This document shows positions 14,864 to 21,426 of a DNA stretch of 21,426 nucleotides, piece after piece. The DNA comes from Pseudomonadota bacterium. GTDB taxonomy: Bacteria; Pseudomonadota; Alphaproteobacteria; Rhizobiales; Xanthobacteraceae. Made by a program: the position numbers and the translations under genes. The DNA lies in assembly GCA_023432885.1 (NCBI GenBank), contig JAEZEU010000398.1, positions 1-21,426 on the forward strand. Direction: 5' to 3'. The first letter of the stretch is position 1, and each line of letters opens with the position of its first letter. The notes below the pieces were generated by a model. The model was not told where the DNA came from. It ran no database searches and worked only from the letters and a program-made list of their open reading frames with translations.

Positions 14864-16090
14864 CTATCCGGATTTCGCGAATATGACCTGGCGAACGTCG
14901 ATATTTCCCGACAGGAATCCGGCCTCGCAATAGGACAGGTAATACTCCCACAGGCGCCGGAACCGGTCGTCGAATCCTGATGGCATCAGGTGAGGCCATG
15001 CGCTGTGGAAATTGCTTCGCCAGATCGCAAGCGTCTTGGCATAATCTTGTCCAAAAATGCGCTCGCGGATAACGGGCACTCCAAAGCTTTCGCCGAGCTG
15101 CTTCAACACCTGCGGCGAGGGAAGCATGCCGCCGGGAAAGACATAGCGCTGGATGAAATCCACCTCGCGCCGGTAGCTTTGGAAAAGCTTGTCCTGGATG
15201 GTGATGGCCTGGATGCCGGCAAGACCACCGGGCAACAGGCGGTCGCGCATTTGTGAAAAATAGTTCGGCCAGAACTGCTCGCCCACCGCCTCGATCATCT
15301 CGATGGAGGCGATCCGGTCATATCGGCCGCGCTCATCGCGATAGTCTTGCAGCCTGATCTCGACCTTCTCGGCAAGTCCGGCTTCATGGATGCGCCGCTG
15401 GGCGAAATCGCGCTGCGCCTTGCTGATGGTCAGCCCCACGACCCTCGCACCTTGCCTGGCCGCGAACTCGGCAAAGCCGCCCCAGCCGCAGCCGATCTCG
15501 AGCAGCTTCTGTCCGGGCTTGAGGTCGATGGCCTCCGCCAGCCTGCGGTACTTGTTTTTCTGTGCCGAGGTCAGGTCCGGCGTGTGCTCCTCGAACAGCG
15601 CCGAGGAATACGTCATGCTGGGATCGAGCCAGGCCGAATAGAAGGCGTTGCCGATGTCGTAATGCGCGTAGATGTTGCGGCGCGCTTGGCGCCTGGTGTT
15701 ACGATTGAACCAGTGCCTGACGATCTGGACATAGCGCATCAGCGGTTTGCCCACGAGCATGGTCTGCATCCAATCCTGGTTGACGCAGAACAAGTACAGG
15801 AATTGCGTGAGGTCCGGCGTGTCCCATTCACCGCGCAGGTAGGCTTCGGCGATACCGATGTCGCCGCTGCGCAGCAGACGCGAGGCAAAGGCGAAATCGT
15901 GGACGTTCATGGCCGCAGTAGGACCCGGTCCATTACCGCCGAGCCGAACCGTGCGGCCGTCGGGCAACTTCACATCCAGCGTACCGCGTTCAATTCTGGA
16001 GCCGTAGCCGAGCGCCAGGCGGACCATGCGCGGCAGGTCGGGCAGCCGTTCATGCACGGAATCGGAATTGACCGCGATCAGATCGCTCAT
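14864..16090 (-). CDS. cfa: Cyclopropane-fatty-acyl-phospholipid synthase
   Basis: A 408-residue SAM-dependent enzyme that adds a methylene bridge to unsaturated acyl chains of membrane phospholipids, usually in stationary phase or acid stress. Residues 139-151 (NIYAHYDIGNAFY) are the conserved entry to the catalytic domain. The SAM motif LEIGCGWGG is at 197-205, VGLTISKAQ follows at 218-226, and SIEMIEAVGEQFW (262-274) matches the active-site region. The terminal YLSYCEAGF carries cysteine 388, corresponding to the conserved cysteine of E. coli Cfa. The start at 16090 has a GGGGGGA ribosome site nine bases upstream; an in-frame TTG at 16105 is less likely. Several paralogues are common in rhizobia, so the exact substrate is inferred. 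The cysteine synthase gene follows and may be co-transcribed. Confidence 0.92.
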   Translation of the reverse strand: MSDLIAVNSDSVHERLPDLPRMVRLALGYGSRIERGTLDVKLPDGRTVRLGGNGPGPTAAMNVHDFAFASRLLRSGDIGIAEAYLRGEWDTPDLTQFLYLFCVNQDWMQTMLVGKPLMRYVQIVRHWFNRNTRRQARRNIYAHYDIGNAFYSAWLDPSMTYSSALFEEHTPDLTSAQKNKYRRLAEAIDLKPGQKLLEIGCGWGGFAEFAARQGARVVGLTISKAQRDFAQRRIHEAGLAEKVEIRLQDYRDERGRYDRIASIEMIEAVGEQFWPNYFSQMRDRLLPGGLAGIQAITIQDKLFQSYRREVDFIQRYVFPGGMLPSPQVLKQLGESFGVPVIRERIFGQDYAKTLAIWRSNFHSAWPHLMPSGFDDRFRRLWEYYLSYCEAGFLSGNIDVRQVIFAKSG

Positions 16091-16576
16091 GGGCAGTCCC
16101 CCCAAGCTGCCCCAGGTCCGACTTTCCCCTATGACGGGATCGAATCAGCTTCGACCCCCACCGGACCAATAGCGCCTTGGCGCGGGCAGGCAACGCCACG
16201 CCAGCATATTGGTTCCCTTCGCCAACCGGCAAGGCAGCGGCGTGCGGCAGCACGACGCGGCATTAGCCGTGCGCCTTGAGACCACGGCTCTGGCAGGCGC
16301 GGCCCTACGGTTGAATCACCGGCGTCTTCGAGTTCTGCATATTGGAGCATGCCATGGTTCTGCAGTGCGGAAAATCCAAGCATATTGTCCGCCGGTGCCG
16401 AAGAGATCGTAGCCAACCGAAGGCCATTCCCCAGGATCGAAGAGTGCGGTCACCGGATAGTTCAGCTCGGCGCAGACGATCACCGCAGCCCATGTGCCTT
16501 TTTTCGGCGTCGGGGTGCCTGCAGGCCGGGCGGCGGTTCCAAGCCACGCTCGCGCCGGAGCAGGGGAAAACCTCAT

Positions 16577-16595
16577 GAAATCTTGGTAAGATTTC
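16577..16595. promoter_or_regulatory. Perfect 19-bp palindrome, candidate repressor operator
   Basis: GAAATCTT (16577-16584) and AAGATTTC (16588-16595) are exact inverted arms around GGT. The AT-rich arms stand out against the GC-rich surroundings. Its size and symmetry suit an operator for a TetR- or MarR-type dimer, families that often control RND efflux pumps. It lies 275 bases before the efflux operon and 35 bases before a TATAAA. No regulator gene is present in the window. Confidence 0.5.
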
Positions 16596-16705
16596 TGGTT
16601 ACGACTGGCAGTCGAATCGACGAAACGCCTATAAAACAAGGACAAGTCAGCTCGACCATTCTGTGATGCGCCTGCATCGATCGACAGGGAGCGTCCCCTG
16701 AAGGA

Positions 16706-16741
16706 CTGTCCGCCCCGCTGGCGCAGGGCTAGGATGGACAG
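16706..16741 (+). other. Possible stem-loop in the leader of the efflux operon
   Basis: CTGTCC (16706-16711) pairs with GGACAG (16736-16741), continuing into GCCC (16712-16715) with GGGC (16726-16729) after a six-base one-sided bulge. A smaller stem CAGGG/CCCTG (about 16685-16700) lies just upstream. Such folds could form in a 5' leader, but GC-rich sequence makes them by chance quite often. Confidence 0.2.
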
Positions 16742-16869
16742 CCTAGGTTCCATTGCAAGCATCACCCTGTGACACTAACGCAATTCAGCTTCCGCCGTGC
16801 CGCCCGCGCTCTTTGCTCGGTCGATGCGGCGCGCGTGTTCAGGGCCTGGTTATCCGGCGGAGCAAGGGA

Positions 16870-18351
16870 GTGACCCAAAGCCTCGCCGCTATGCGGTTTC
16901 CGGGCGCCTTTGCTCCCGCTTCGCGACGCCTTGCGCTCCGGCTTGCGGCGCTATGCATGGCGTTGGGCTCATCCGGCTGTCTCCTGACCACCGATCTGCC
17001 CGATCCGGCGCTCGATGTGCCGCCCGGCTACAAGTCAGCGGGCAAAAAGGATGCGCTGGATGCGCCGCCCAAGCTCGACTGGTGGCGCGGTTTCCGGTCG
17101 ACCGAGCTGACGCAGCTGATGGAAGAGGCCCAGACCGTAAACCTCGACATCGCTGCCGCCACGGCGCGCTTCATCCAGGCCGACGCCCAGGCGCGCATCG
17201 CCGGCGCGCCGCTCTTGCCCAGTATTGCAGGCACCGGACAGGAAGCCTACTCGCGCACGTCGGGCTCAAGCGCGTCCGGTCTTACCATTGGCGGGCGTGA
17301 AGTGGTCAACTATCAGGCCTCGCTGAGCGCGAGTTACGAGCTCGATTTCTGGGGCAAGAACCGCGATGCCGCGCAAGCCGCCGAAGAGACGGCGCATGCC
17401 AGCCGGTTCGATCGCGACGTCGTGGCTCTGACCGCGCTGATAAGTGTCGGCAATGCCTATTTCCAGGTGTTGGCCTCGCAGGACCGGATTCGCGTCGCCG
17501 AGCGCAACATCGCCAGCGCCCAGCGCATTCTGGATGCGATCAAGCAGCGGCTGAGCGCCGGAACCGGCACCGATCTCGACGTCGCCCAGCAGGAAAGCGT
17601 GCTCAACAACCAGCGCGCGCTCGTGCCGCCGCTGCGGCAAACCCTGGAGCAGAACATCAACGCGCTGGCCACGCTGGTTTCGCGGCCGCCGGAAAGCATC
17701 AGAGTGGCCGGCGGCTCGCTGAACCGCATCGCCATCCCGCGGGTAACGCCGGGTCTGCCGTCCGAGATCTTGACGCAGCGGCCGGACATCAGGCGGCAGG
17801 AAGCACAGCTGGCCTCCGCCACCGCCAATATCGGCAATGCGCGGGCCCAGTTCTTTCCGAGCATCCAGCTGACCGGGCAGGGCGGCTACCAAAGCTCGGC
17901 GCTGTCTGCCCTGTTCCAGCCGCATGCCGCCTTCTTCAGCCTGGTCGGCAGCGCGACCCAGCCGATCTTCGACGGCGGCCGAATCCTCGGCAATTTTGAG
18001 TTCGCAAAGGCGAGGCAGGACGAACTGCTGCAGATATATCGCAAGACCGTCGTCCAGGCCTTCAACGACGTGGACACCGCCCTGACGAATGTGCGGGAGA
18101 CCAGCATCAGGCTGCGTCTGCAGCGTGACGTGGTTGCATCCTCGCGGCGGGCTTTTCAACTTGCTGGGGACCAGCTCCGCGCGGGCACAGCCGACATCGT
18201 AGCTGTGCTAAACGTGCAAACGACGCTATTCCAGGCTGAAGATGCCCTGGTACAGGCGCAGCTCGCGCGGCTGCTGGCGATCATCAGTCTCTATCAGGCC
18301 TTGGGGGGCGGCTGGGAGCCCAGGATGGAAAGGCCGGTCAATGCTCTTTAA
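16870..18351 (+). CDS. Outer-membrane factor of an RND efflux system (NodT/OprM type)
   Basis: A 493-residue TolC-like channel protein, the outer-membrane part of a tripartite pump. An N-terminal signal (RRLALRLAALCMALGSSGC) ends at cysteine 37, which could be lipidated, although serine at -3 makes the lipobox weak. The two OEP repeats follow, with KLDWWRGFRSTELTQLMEEA near the start, SLSASYELDFWGKNRDAAQ in the first repeat and LPSEILTQRPDIRRQEAQLASATANIGNARAQFFPSI opening the second. TQPIFDGGRI and LRAGTADIVAVLNVQTTLFQAEDALVQAQLARL are also typical. I start at the GTG at 16870, seven bases after GGAG; an ATG at 16891 is the alternative, and the frame is open back to 16753 without a signal-like start. 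The stop lies inside the next gene (11-base overlap). Confidence 0.9.
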   Translation: MTQSLAAMRFPGAFAPASRRLALRLAALCMALGSSGCLLTTDLPDPALDVPPGYKSAGKKDALDAPPKLDWWRGFRSTELTQLMEEAQTVNLDIAAATARFIQADAQARIAGAPLLPSIAGTGQEAYSRTSGSSASGLTIGGREVVNYQASLSASYELDFWGKNRDAAQAAEETAHASRFDRDVVALTALISVGNAYFQVLASQDRIRVAERNIASAQRILDAIKQRLSAGTGTDLDVAQQESVLNNQRALVPPLRQTLEQNINALATLVSRPPESIRVAGGSLNRIAIPRVTPGLPSEILTQRPDIRRQEAQLASATANIGNARAQFFPSIQLTGQGGYQSSALSALFQPHAAFFSLVGSATQPIFDGGRILGNFEFAKARQDELLQIYRKTVVQAFNDVDTALTNVRETSIRLRLQRDVVASSRRAFQLAGDQLRAGTADIVAVLNVQTTLFQAEDALVQAQLARLLAIISLYQALGGGWEPRMERPVNAL

Positions 18352-19729
18352 GCCCGAGTTGAACGAAACCGCCAGGGCCGCAGACAAGAGCGTGATGCGC
18401 TCTGTGCTCCGGCGCAGCGTTTCGCTCCTGATCACGGTCGTCATCCTTGGCGGCCTCGGCTACATCGGCTGGCTCGCCTGGCAGCAGAAGAGCGGCGGCC
18501 GCAATGCCAATGCGCGGCCCGATCTGCCGGTGCCGGTGCTTGCAGCGACCCCGCGCGTGCAGGACGTTCCGGTCTATCTCGACGGCGTCGGCTCCGTGCG
18601 CGCGCTCAACACGGTGACGGTGCGTGCGCAGGTGGACGGAAAGCTGCTGGCCGTGCATTTCGTCGAAGGCCAGGATGTCAAGAAGGGCGACGTGCTCGCC
18701 GAGATCGATCCGGCGATCTATCAGGCTCAATACGATCAGGCCGTCGCCAAGAAGGCTCAGGACGAGGCGCTGCTGGTCAACCAGAAGCTCGATCTGGCGC
18801 GCTACCAGCAACTCGCCGCCTCCAATGCCGGCTCCAAGCAGCAGGCCGATACCCAAAAGGCGCTCGTCGCGCAGCAGGAAGCGCTGATCAAGGCCGACCA
18901 GGCAGCGATCGACAATGCGGCCGCGACGCTCAGCTATACCAAGATCGTCGCGCCGATCTCCGGCCGCGCCGGACTGCGTCAGGTCGATCAGGGCAACATC
19001 ATCAAGGCATCAGACGTCACGGGCCTCGTCATCCTGACGCAGTTGCAGCCGATCGCGGTGTGGTTCAGCCTTCCGCAGCAGCAGATCGTCCGGGTCAATG
19101 CCGCTGCCGCCAAGGGCACGCTCGCGGTCGACGTGTTCGGCAATGATGGCGTTACCGTAGTGGATACCGGGGTCCTCAAGGGCATCGATAATCAGGTCGA
19201 CCAGACCACCGGCACGCTGAAACTGAAGGCGGAATTCCCCAATGCCAATTTCCAGCTGTGGCCTGGGCAGTTCGTCAATGTGCGCCTCAAGGTCGAGACG
19301 CTGCCGAAAGCGATCGTTATTCCGACATCTGCCGTGCAGCGCGGTCCCGCCGGGACGTTCAGCTATGTCATCGGCCCCGGCGACATCGCCACCGCCAAGC
19401 CGATCGTCGTGACCCAGCAGAACGAAACCGACGCTGTGATTGCCAGCGGCATTGCGCCGACCGACCGCGTGGTGACGACGGGCTTTGCCAATCTCTCCGA
19501 CGGCGCCAGGGTTTTCATCGGCAAGGATGACGCCACGCCGAGCGCCGACCTCGCGCCGCGCAAGCGCAGCCGCACGCCCGATGTCAAGGGGGATGCCAAG
19601 GGAGACGCCAAGGGAGACGCCAGGTCCGGTTCCACCAAGGAAGGCGAGCATCGCGGCAAACCCGGCGAGGGCGACCGGAAGGGACAGACAGGGCCGGCCG
19701 CTGGGGCACCGAGCGGCCCGAAACAATGA
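18341..19729 (+). CDS. Membrane-fusion (periplasmic adaptor) subunit of an RND efflux system, MdtA-like
   Basis: A 462-residue adaptor that joins the inner-membrane pump to the outer-membrane channel. One N-terminal hydrophobic segment (about 27-47, LLITVVILGGLGYIGWLAW) anchors it. The lipoyl half-motif VTVRAQVDGKLLAVHFVEGQDVKKGDVLAEIDPAIYQAQ is followed by a coiled coil (QYDQAVAKKAQDEALLVNQKLDLARY) and the second lipoyl half (YTKIVAPISGRAGLRQVDQGNIIKA). The barrel segment LWPGQFVNVRL and IVIPTSAVQRGPAGTFSYVI are typical of MdtA. The last 45 or so residues are a charged, glycine-rich tail made partly of a tandem repeat. The ATG at 18341 has an AAAGG site and overlaps the upstream gene by 11 bases; 37 bases separate it from the pump gene. 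Confidence 0.93.
   Translation: MLFKPELNETARAADKSVMRSVLRRSVSLLITVVILGGLGYIGWLAWQQKSGGRNANARPDLPVPVLAATPRVQDVPVYLDGVGSVRALNTVTVRAQVDGKLLAVHFVEGQDVKKGDVLAEIDPAIYQAQYDQAVAKKAQDEALLVNQKLDLARYQQLAASNAGSKQQADTQKALVAQQEALIKADQAAIDNAAATLSYTKIVAPISGRAGLRQVDQGNIIKASDVTGLVILTQLQPIAVWFSLPQQQIVRVNAAAAKGTLAVDVFGNDGVTVVDTGVLKGIDNQVDQTTGTLKLKAEFPNANFQLWPGQFVNVRLKVETLPKAIVIPTSAVQRGPAGTFSYVIGPGDIATAKPIVVTQQNETDAVIASGIAPTDRVVTTGFANLSDGARVFIGKDDATPSADLAPRKRSRTPDVKGDAKGDAKGDARSGSTKEGEHRGKPGEGDRKGQTGPAAGAPSGPKQ
19580..19627 (+). repeat. 12-bp tandem repeat, four units, in the 3' end of the membrane-fusion gene
   Basis: Four consecutive 12-base units start at 19580, 19592, 19604 and 19616. The two middle units differ at one base (GATGCCAAGGGA, GACGCCAAGGGA), the first at two or more, the last is degraded in its second half. 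They encode DVKG, DAKG, DAKG and DARS. The frame is kept by the unit length, so copy number can change without a frameshift. Confidence 0.8.
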
Positions 19730-19766
19730 CGGTCCGAACCGATGCGGCAACCATGAGCGCGCAGCC

Positions 19767-21426
19767 ATGAGCGTCTCGGAACCATTCATCCGGCGGCCGA
19801 TCGCGACCTCGCTGCTCGGGATAGCGCTGCTGATCGGCGGCGCGCTCGGCTATTGGGCGCTCCCTGTCTCGGCGCTGCCACAGGTCGATTTCCCGACGGT
19901 GCAGGTGACCACGCAGCTTCCCGGCGCGAGTCCGGACGTGGTTGCTTCGTTGATCACGGCGCCGCTGGAACGGCAGCTCGGGCAAATCCCGTCGCTGTCG
20001 ACGATGCAGTCGACCAGTTCGTTCGGCGTCAGCCAGATCTCGCTGCAGTTCGACCTCAACCGCGACATCGACGGCGCCACACAGGATGTACAGGCGGCGA
20101 TCAATGCGGCCGCCGGCATCCTGCCGAGAACGCTGCCTTACCCGCCGACCTATGCCAAGGTGAATCCGGCCGACGCGCCGGTCCTGACGCTGGCGCTGAC
20201 ATCGGAAACGATCTCGCTGCGCGCGATGAGCGATATCGCGGACACCATCCTGGGTCAGCGTCTGGCGCAAATTTCGGGCGTCGGCCGCGTCTCGATCCTC
20301 GGCGGCCTCAAGCCGGCGGTGCGTGTGCAGGCCGACCTCGCCCGGCTCGCCGCCTATGGCATCTCCATGGAGGATTTGCGCAATGCGATTGCGGGCGCCA
20401 ATGTATCGGGCCCCAAGGGATCGCTCGACGGCTCCCAGCAATCGTACATCATTGCCGCCAACGACCAGATTGCCGCCGCGGAGGCCTACAAGCCGATCAT
20501 CATCGCGTACCGTAACGGCTCGCCAGTCACCATCGGCGACGTCGCGGTCATCGTCGACGGGCTGGAGAACGACCGCACAGGCGGCTGGTACCAGGGGACG
20601 CCTGCCGTCATCATCGACATCCAGCGCCAGCCCGGCGCGAACGTCATCGATGTTGTGCGCCAGATCCGCGCGGAAATCCCCAAGCTGCAGCGAGCGATCC
20701 CGGCCGGCGTCAACCTGCACATCGTCAGCGACCGCACCGTCACCATACGCGCTTCCGTGCGCGACGTGCAGTTCACGCTGGTCCTGGCCGTGGTGCTGGT
20801 GACGCTCGTTGTGCTGTTGTTCCTGCGCTCGGTGCGCGCCACCATCATCGCCGGCGTGGCGCTGCCGCTGTCCCTGGTGACAAGTTTCGGCATCATGTAT
20901 TTCGCCGGCTTTTCCCTCGACAATCTCTCGCTGATGGCGCTGACGATCGGTACCGGCTTCGTGATCGACGACGCCATCGTCATGATCGAGAACATCGTCC
21001 GCCACATGGAGGACGGCGAGTCCGTGATGGAGGCCTCGCTGAAGGGGGCGAGCGAAATCGGCTTTACCGTGATTTCGCTGACGGTCTCGCTGATTGCGGT
21101 GTTCATTCCTCTGCTGTTCATGTCGGGGCTTGTGGGACGCATGTTCCGCGAGTTCGCGCTGACGCTGACGATTGCGGTGGTCACGTCGGCGATCGTTTCC
21201 CTGACGCTGACGCCGATGATGTGCTCACGGATGCTGAAGCGTCTGGACGAGGAGATCGCGGTTCCCGGCCTTGCGATGGTGAGCCGCGGGATCGATCGGA
21301 TGGTCGCCTTCTATCACCGTACGCTGCTCTGGGTGCTGGAGCGCCAGCGCGCCACGCTTCTGGTGACCTTCGCGACGGTCGCCGCAACACTGCTGATGTA
21401 CGTCATTGTGCCCAAGGGATTCCTGC
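19767..21426 (+). CDS. RND efflux pump inner-membrane transporter, MdtB/AcrB-like (partial, 3' end outside window)
   Basis: The first 553 residues of an expected protein of about 1030-1080, a proton-driven hydrophobe/amphiphile exporter. It begins MSVSEPFIRRPIATSLLGIALLIGG, the family-typical first helix after FIRRP. The porter domain follows (LPQVDFPTVQVTTQLPGASPDVVA at 38-61, ILGGLKPAVRVQADLARLAAYGIS at 177-200). The proton-relay aspartates D401 and D402 are seen in IGTGFVIDDAIVMIENI (394-410), and helices continue from about 334 to the window edge. The start at 19767 is the only ATG nearby in this frame. It is third in the order outer-membrane factor, adaptor, pump. A second pump gene (MdtC-like) often follows in this arrangement but lies outside the view. 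Substrates cannot be told from sequence. Confidence 0.94.
   Translation, partial: MSVSEPFIRRPIATSLLGIALLIGGALGYWALPVSALPQVDFPTVQVTTQLPGASPDVVASLITAPLERQLGQIPSLSTMQSTSSFGVSQISLQFDLNRDIDGATQDVQAAINAAAGILPRTLPYPPTYAKVNPADAPVLTLALTSETISLRAMSDIADTILGQRLAQISGVGRVSILGGLKPAVRVQADLARLAAYGISMEDLRNAIAGANVSGPKGSLDGSQQSYIIAANDQIAAAEAYKPIIIAYRNGSPVTIGDVAVIVDGLENDRTGGWYQGTPAVIIDIQRQPGANVIDVVRQIRAEIPKLQRAIPAGVNLHIVSDRTVTIRASVRDVQFTLVLAVVLVTLVVLLFLRSVRATIIAGVALPLSLVTSFGIMYFAGFSLDNLSLMALTIGTGFVIDDAIVMIENIVRHMEDGESVMEASLKGASEIGFTVISLTVSLIAVFIPLLFMSGLVGRMFREFALTLTIAVVTSAIVSLTLTPMMCSRMLKRLDEEIAVPGLAMVSRGIDRMVAFYHRTLLWVLERQRATLLVTFATVAATLLMYVIVPKGFL

Larger units (their letters stand above)
16091..16869. other. 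Long intergenic region between cfa and the efflux operon
   Basis: These 779 bases separate two divergent genes and hold no convincing coding sequence. Short open frames on both strands have arginine-rich or patternless products. The first 60-100 bases should hold the cfa promoter. The middle carries a perfect 19-bp palindrome at 16577-16595, an AT-rich TATAAA at 16630-16635 that might be a -10 element, and a possible fold at 16706-16741. It is unusually long for this compact window, so a long leader, a small RNA or a decayed gene (perhaps a lost regulator) are possible. Confidence 0.5.

Noticed and set aside
16172..16183. Inverted repeat GCGCC-TT-GGCGC upstream of cfa
   Set aside because: A two-base loop cannot close without opening the stem, and such short GC dyads are expected by chance here.
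16316..16576. Possible 86-residue protein on the minus strand in the long intergenic region (starts MRFSPAPARAWLG)
   Set aside because: It has no ribosome site, no recognised motif and an arginine-run ending; it might be a remnant but cannot be supported as a gene.
19584..21005. A 473-residue open frame on the minus strand opposite the RND genes
   Set aside because: It is the antisense of the adaptor tail and pump gene, with biased composition and no recognisable domain.

Overview
The window is high-GC throughout, with tightly packed genes, and looks like chromosome of an alphaproteobacterium of the Rhizobiales, most likely Bradyrhizobium or a close relative. The basis is the gene set and protein flavour: a full aapJQMP general amino-acid transporter, Caulobacter-style cpaBCDE Tad pilus genes, and a very short PilZ protein of the type common in that family. 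No tRNA, rRNA, CRISPR array, insertion sequence, integrase or phage gene was seen.

Layout. (1) 1-1500, minus: 5' part of a Na+/phosphate cotransporter with a PhoU-like tail, cut by the window edge. (2) 1775-2973, plus: a minimal PilZ protein, then the TPR lipoprotein TadD. (3) 3007-7355, minus: cpaB-cpaC-cpaD-cpaE, a compact operon converging on tadD. (4) 7646-8842, minus: a PLP-dependent cystathionine beta-lyase. (5) 9167-13675, plus: aapJ-aapQ-aapM-aapP. (6) 13737-16090, minus: a cyclopropane-fatty-acid synthase followed by a cysteine synthase. (7) 16091-16869: a long stretch without a convincing gene. (8) 16870-21426, plus: a tripartite RND efflux operon (outer-membrane factor, membrane-fusion protein, inner-membrane pump), the pump running off the right edge.

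How the genes work together. CpaC (secretin), CpaD and TadD (lipoproteins), CpaB (periplasmic SAF protein) and CpaE (localisation ATPase) form the envelope and positioning part of a Tad pilus machine. The pilin, prepilin peptidase, CpaF motor and TadB/TadC platform genes are not here, so the machine must be completed from elsewhere in the genome or be partial. AapJ captures amino acids, AapQ and AapM form the channel and AapP drives it. The RND genes would expel toxic or amphiphilic compounds across both membranes.

Most of the window is ordinary, recognisable biology. I did not find a clearly new system. The observations most worth checking are a perfect 12-bp hairpin inside the first codons of aapQ, an inserted segment of about 120 residues with extra membrane helices in AapM, a perfect 19-bp palindrome in the long region upstream of the efflux operon, the split tad locus with a PilZ gene, and a bidirectional hairpin repeat between aapP and the cysteine synthase gene.
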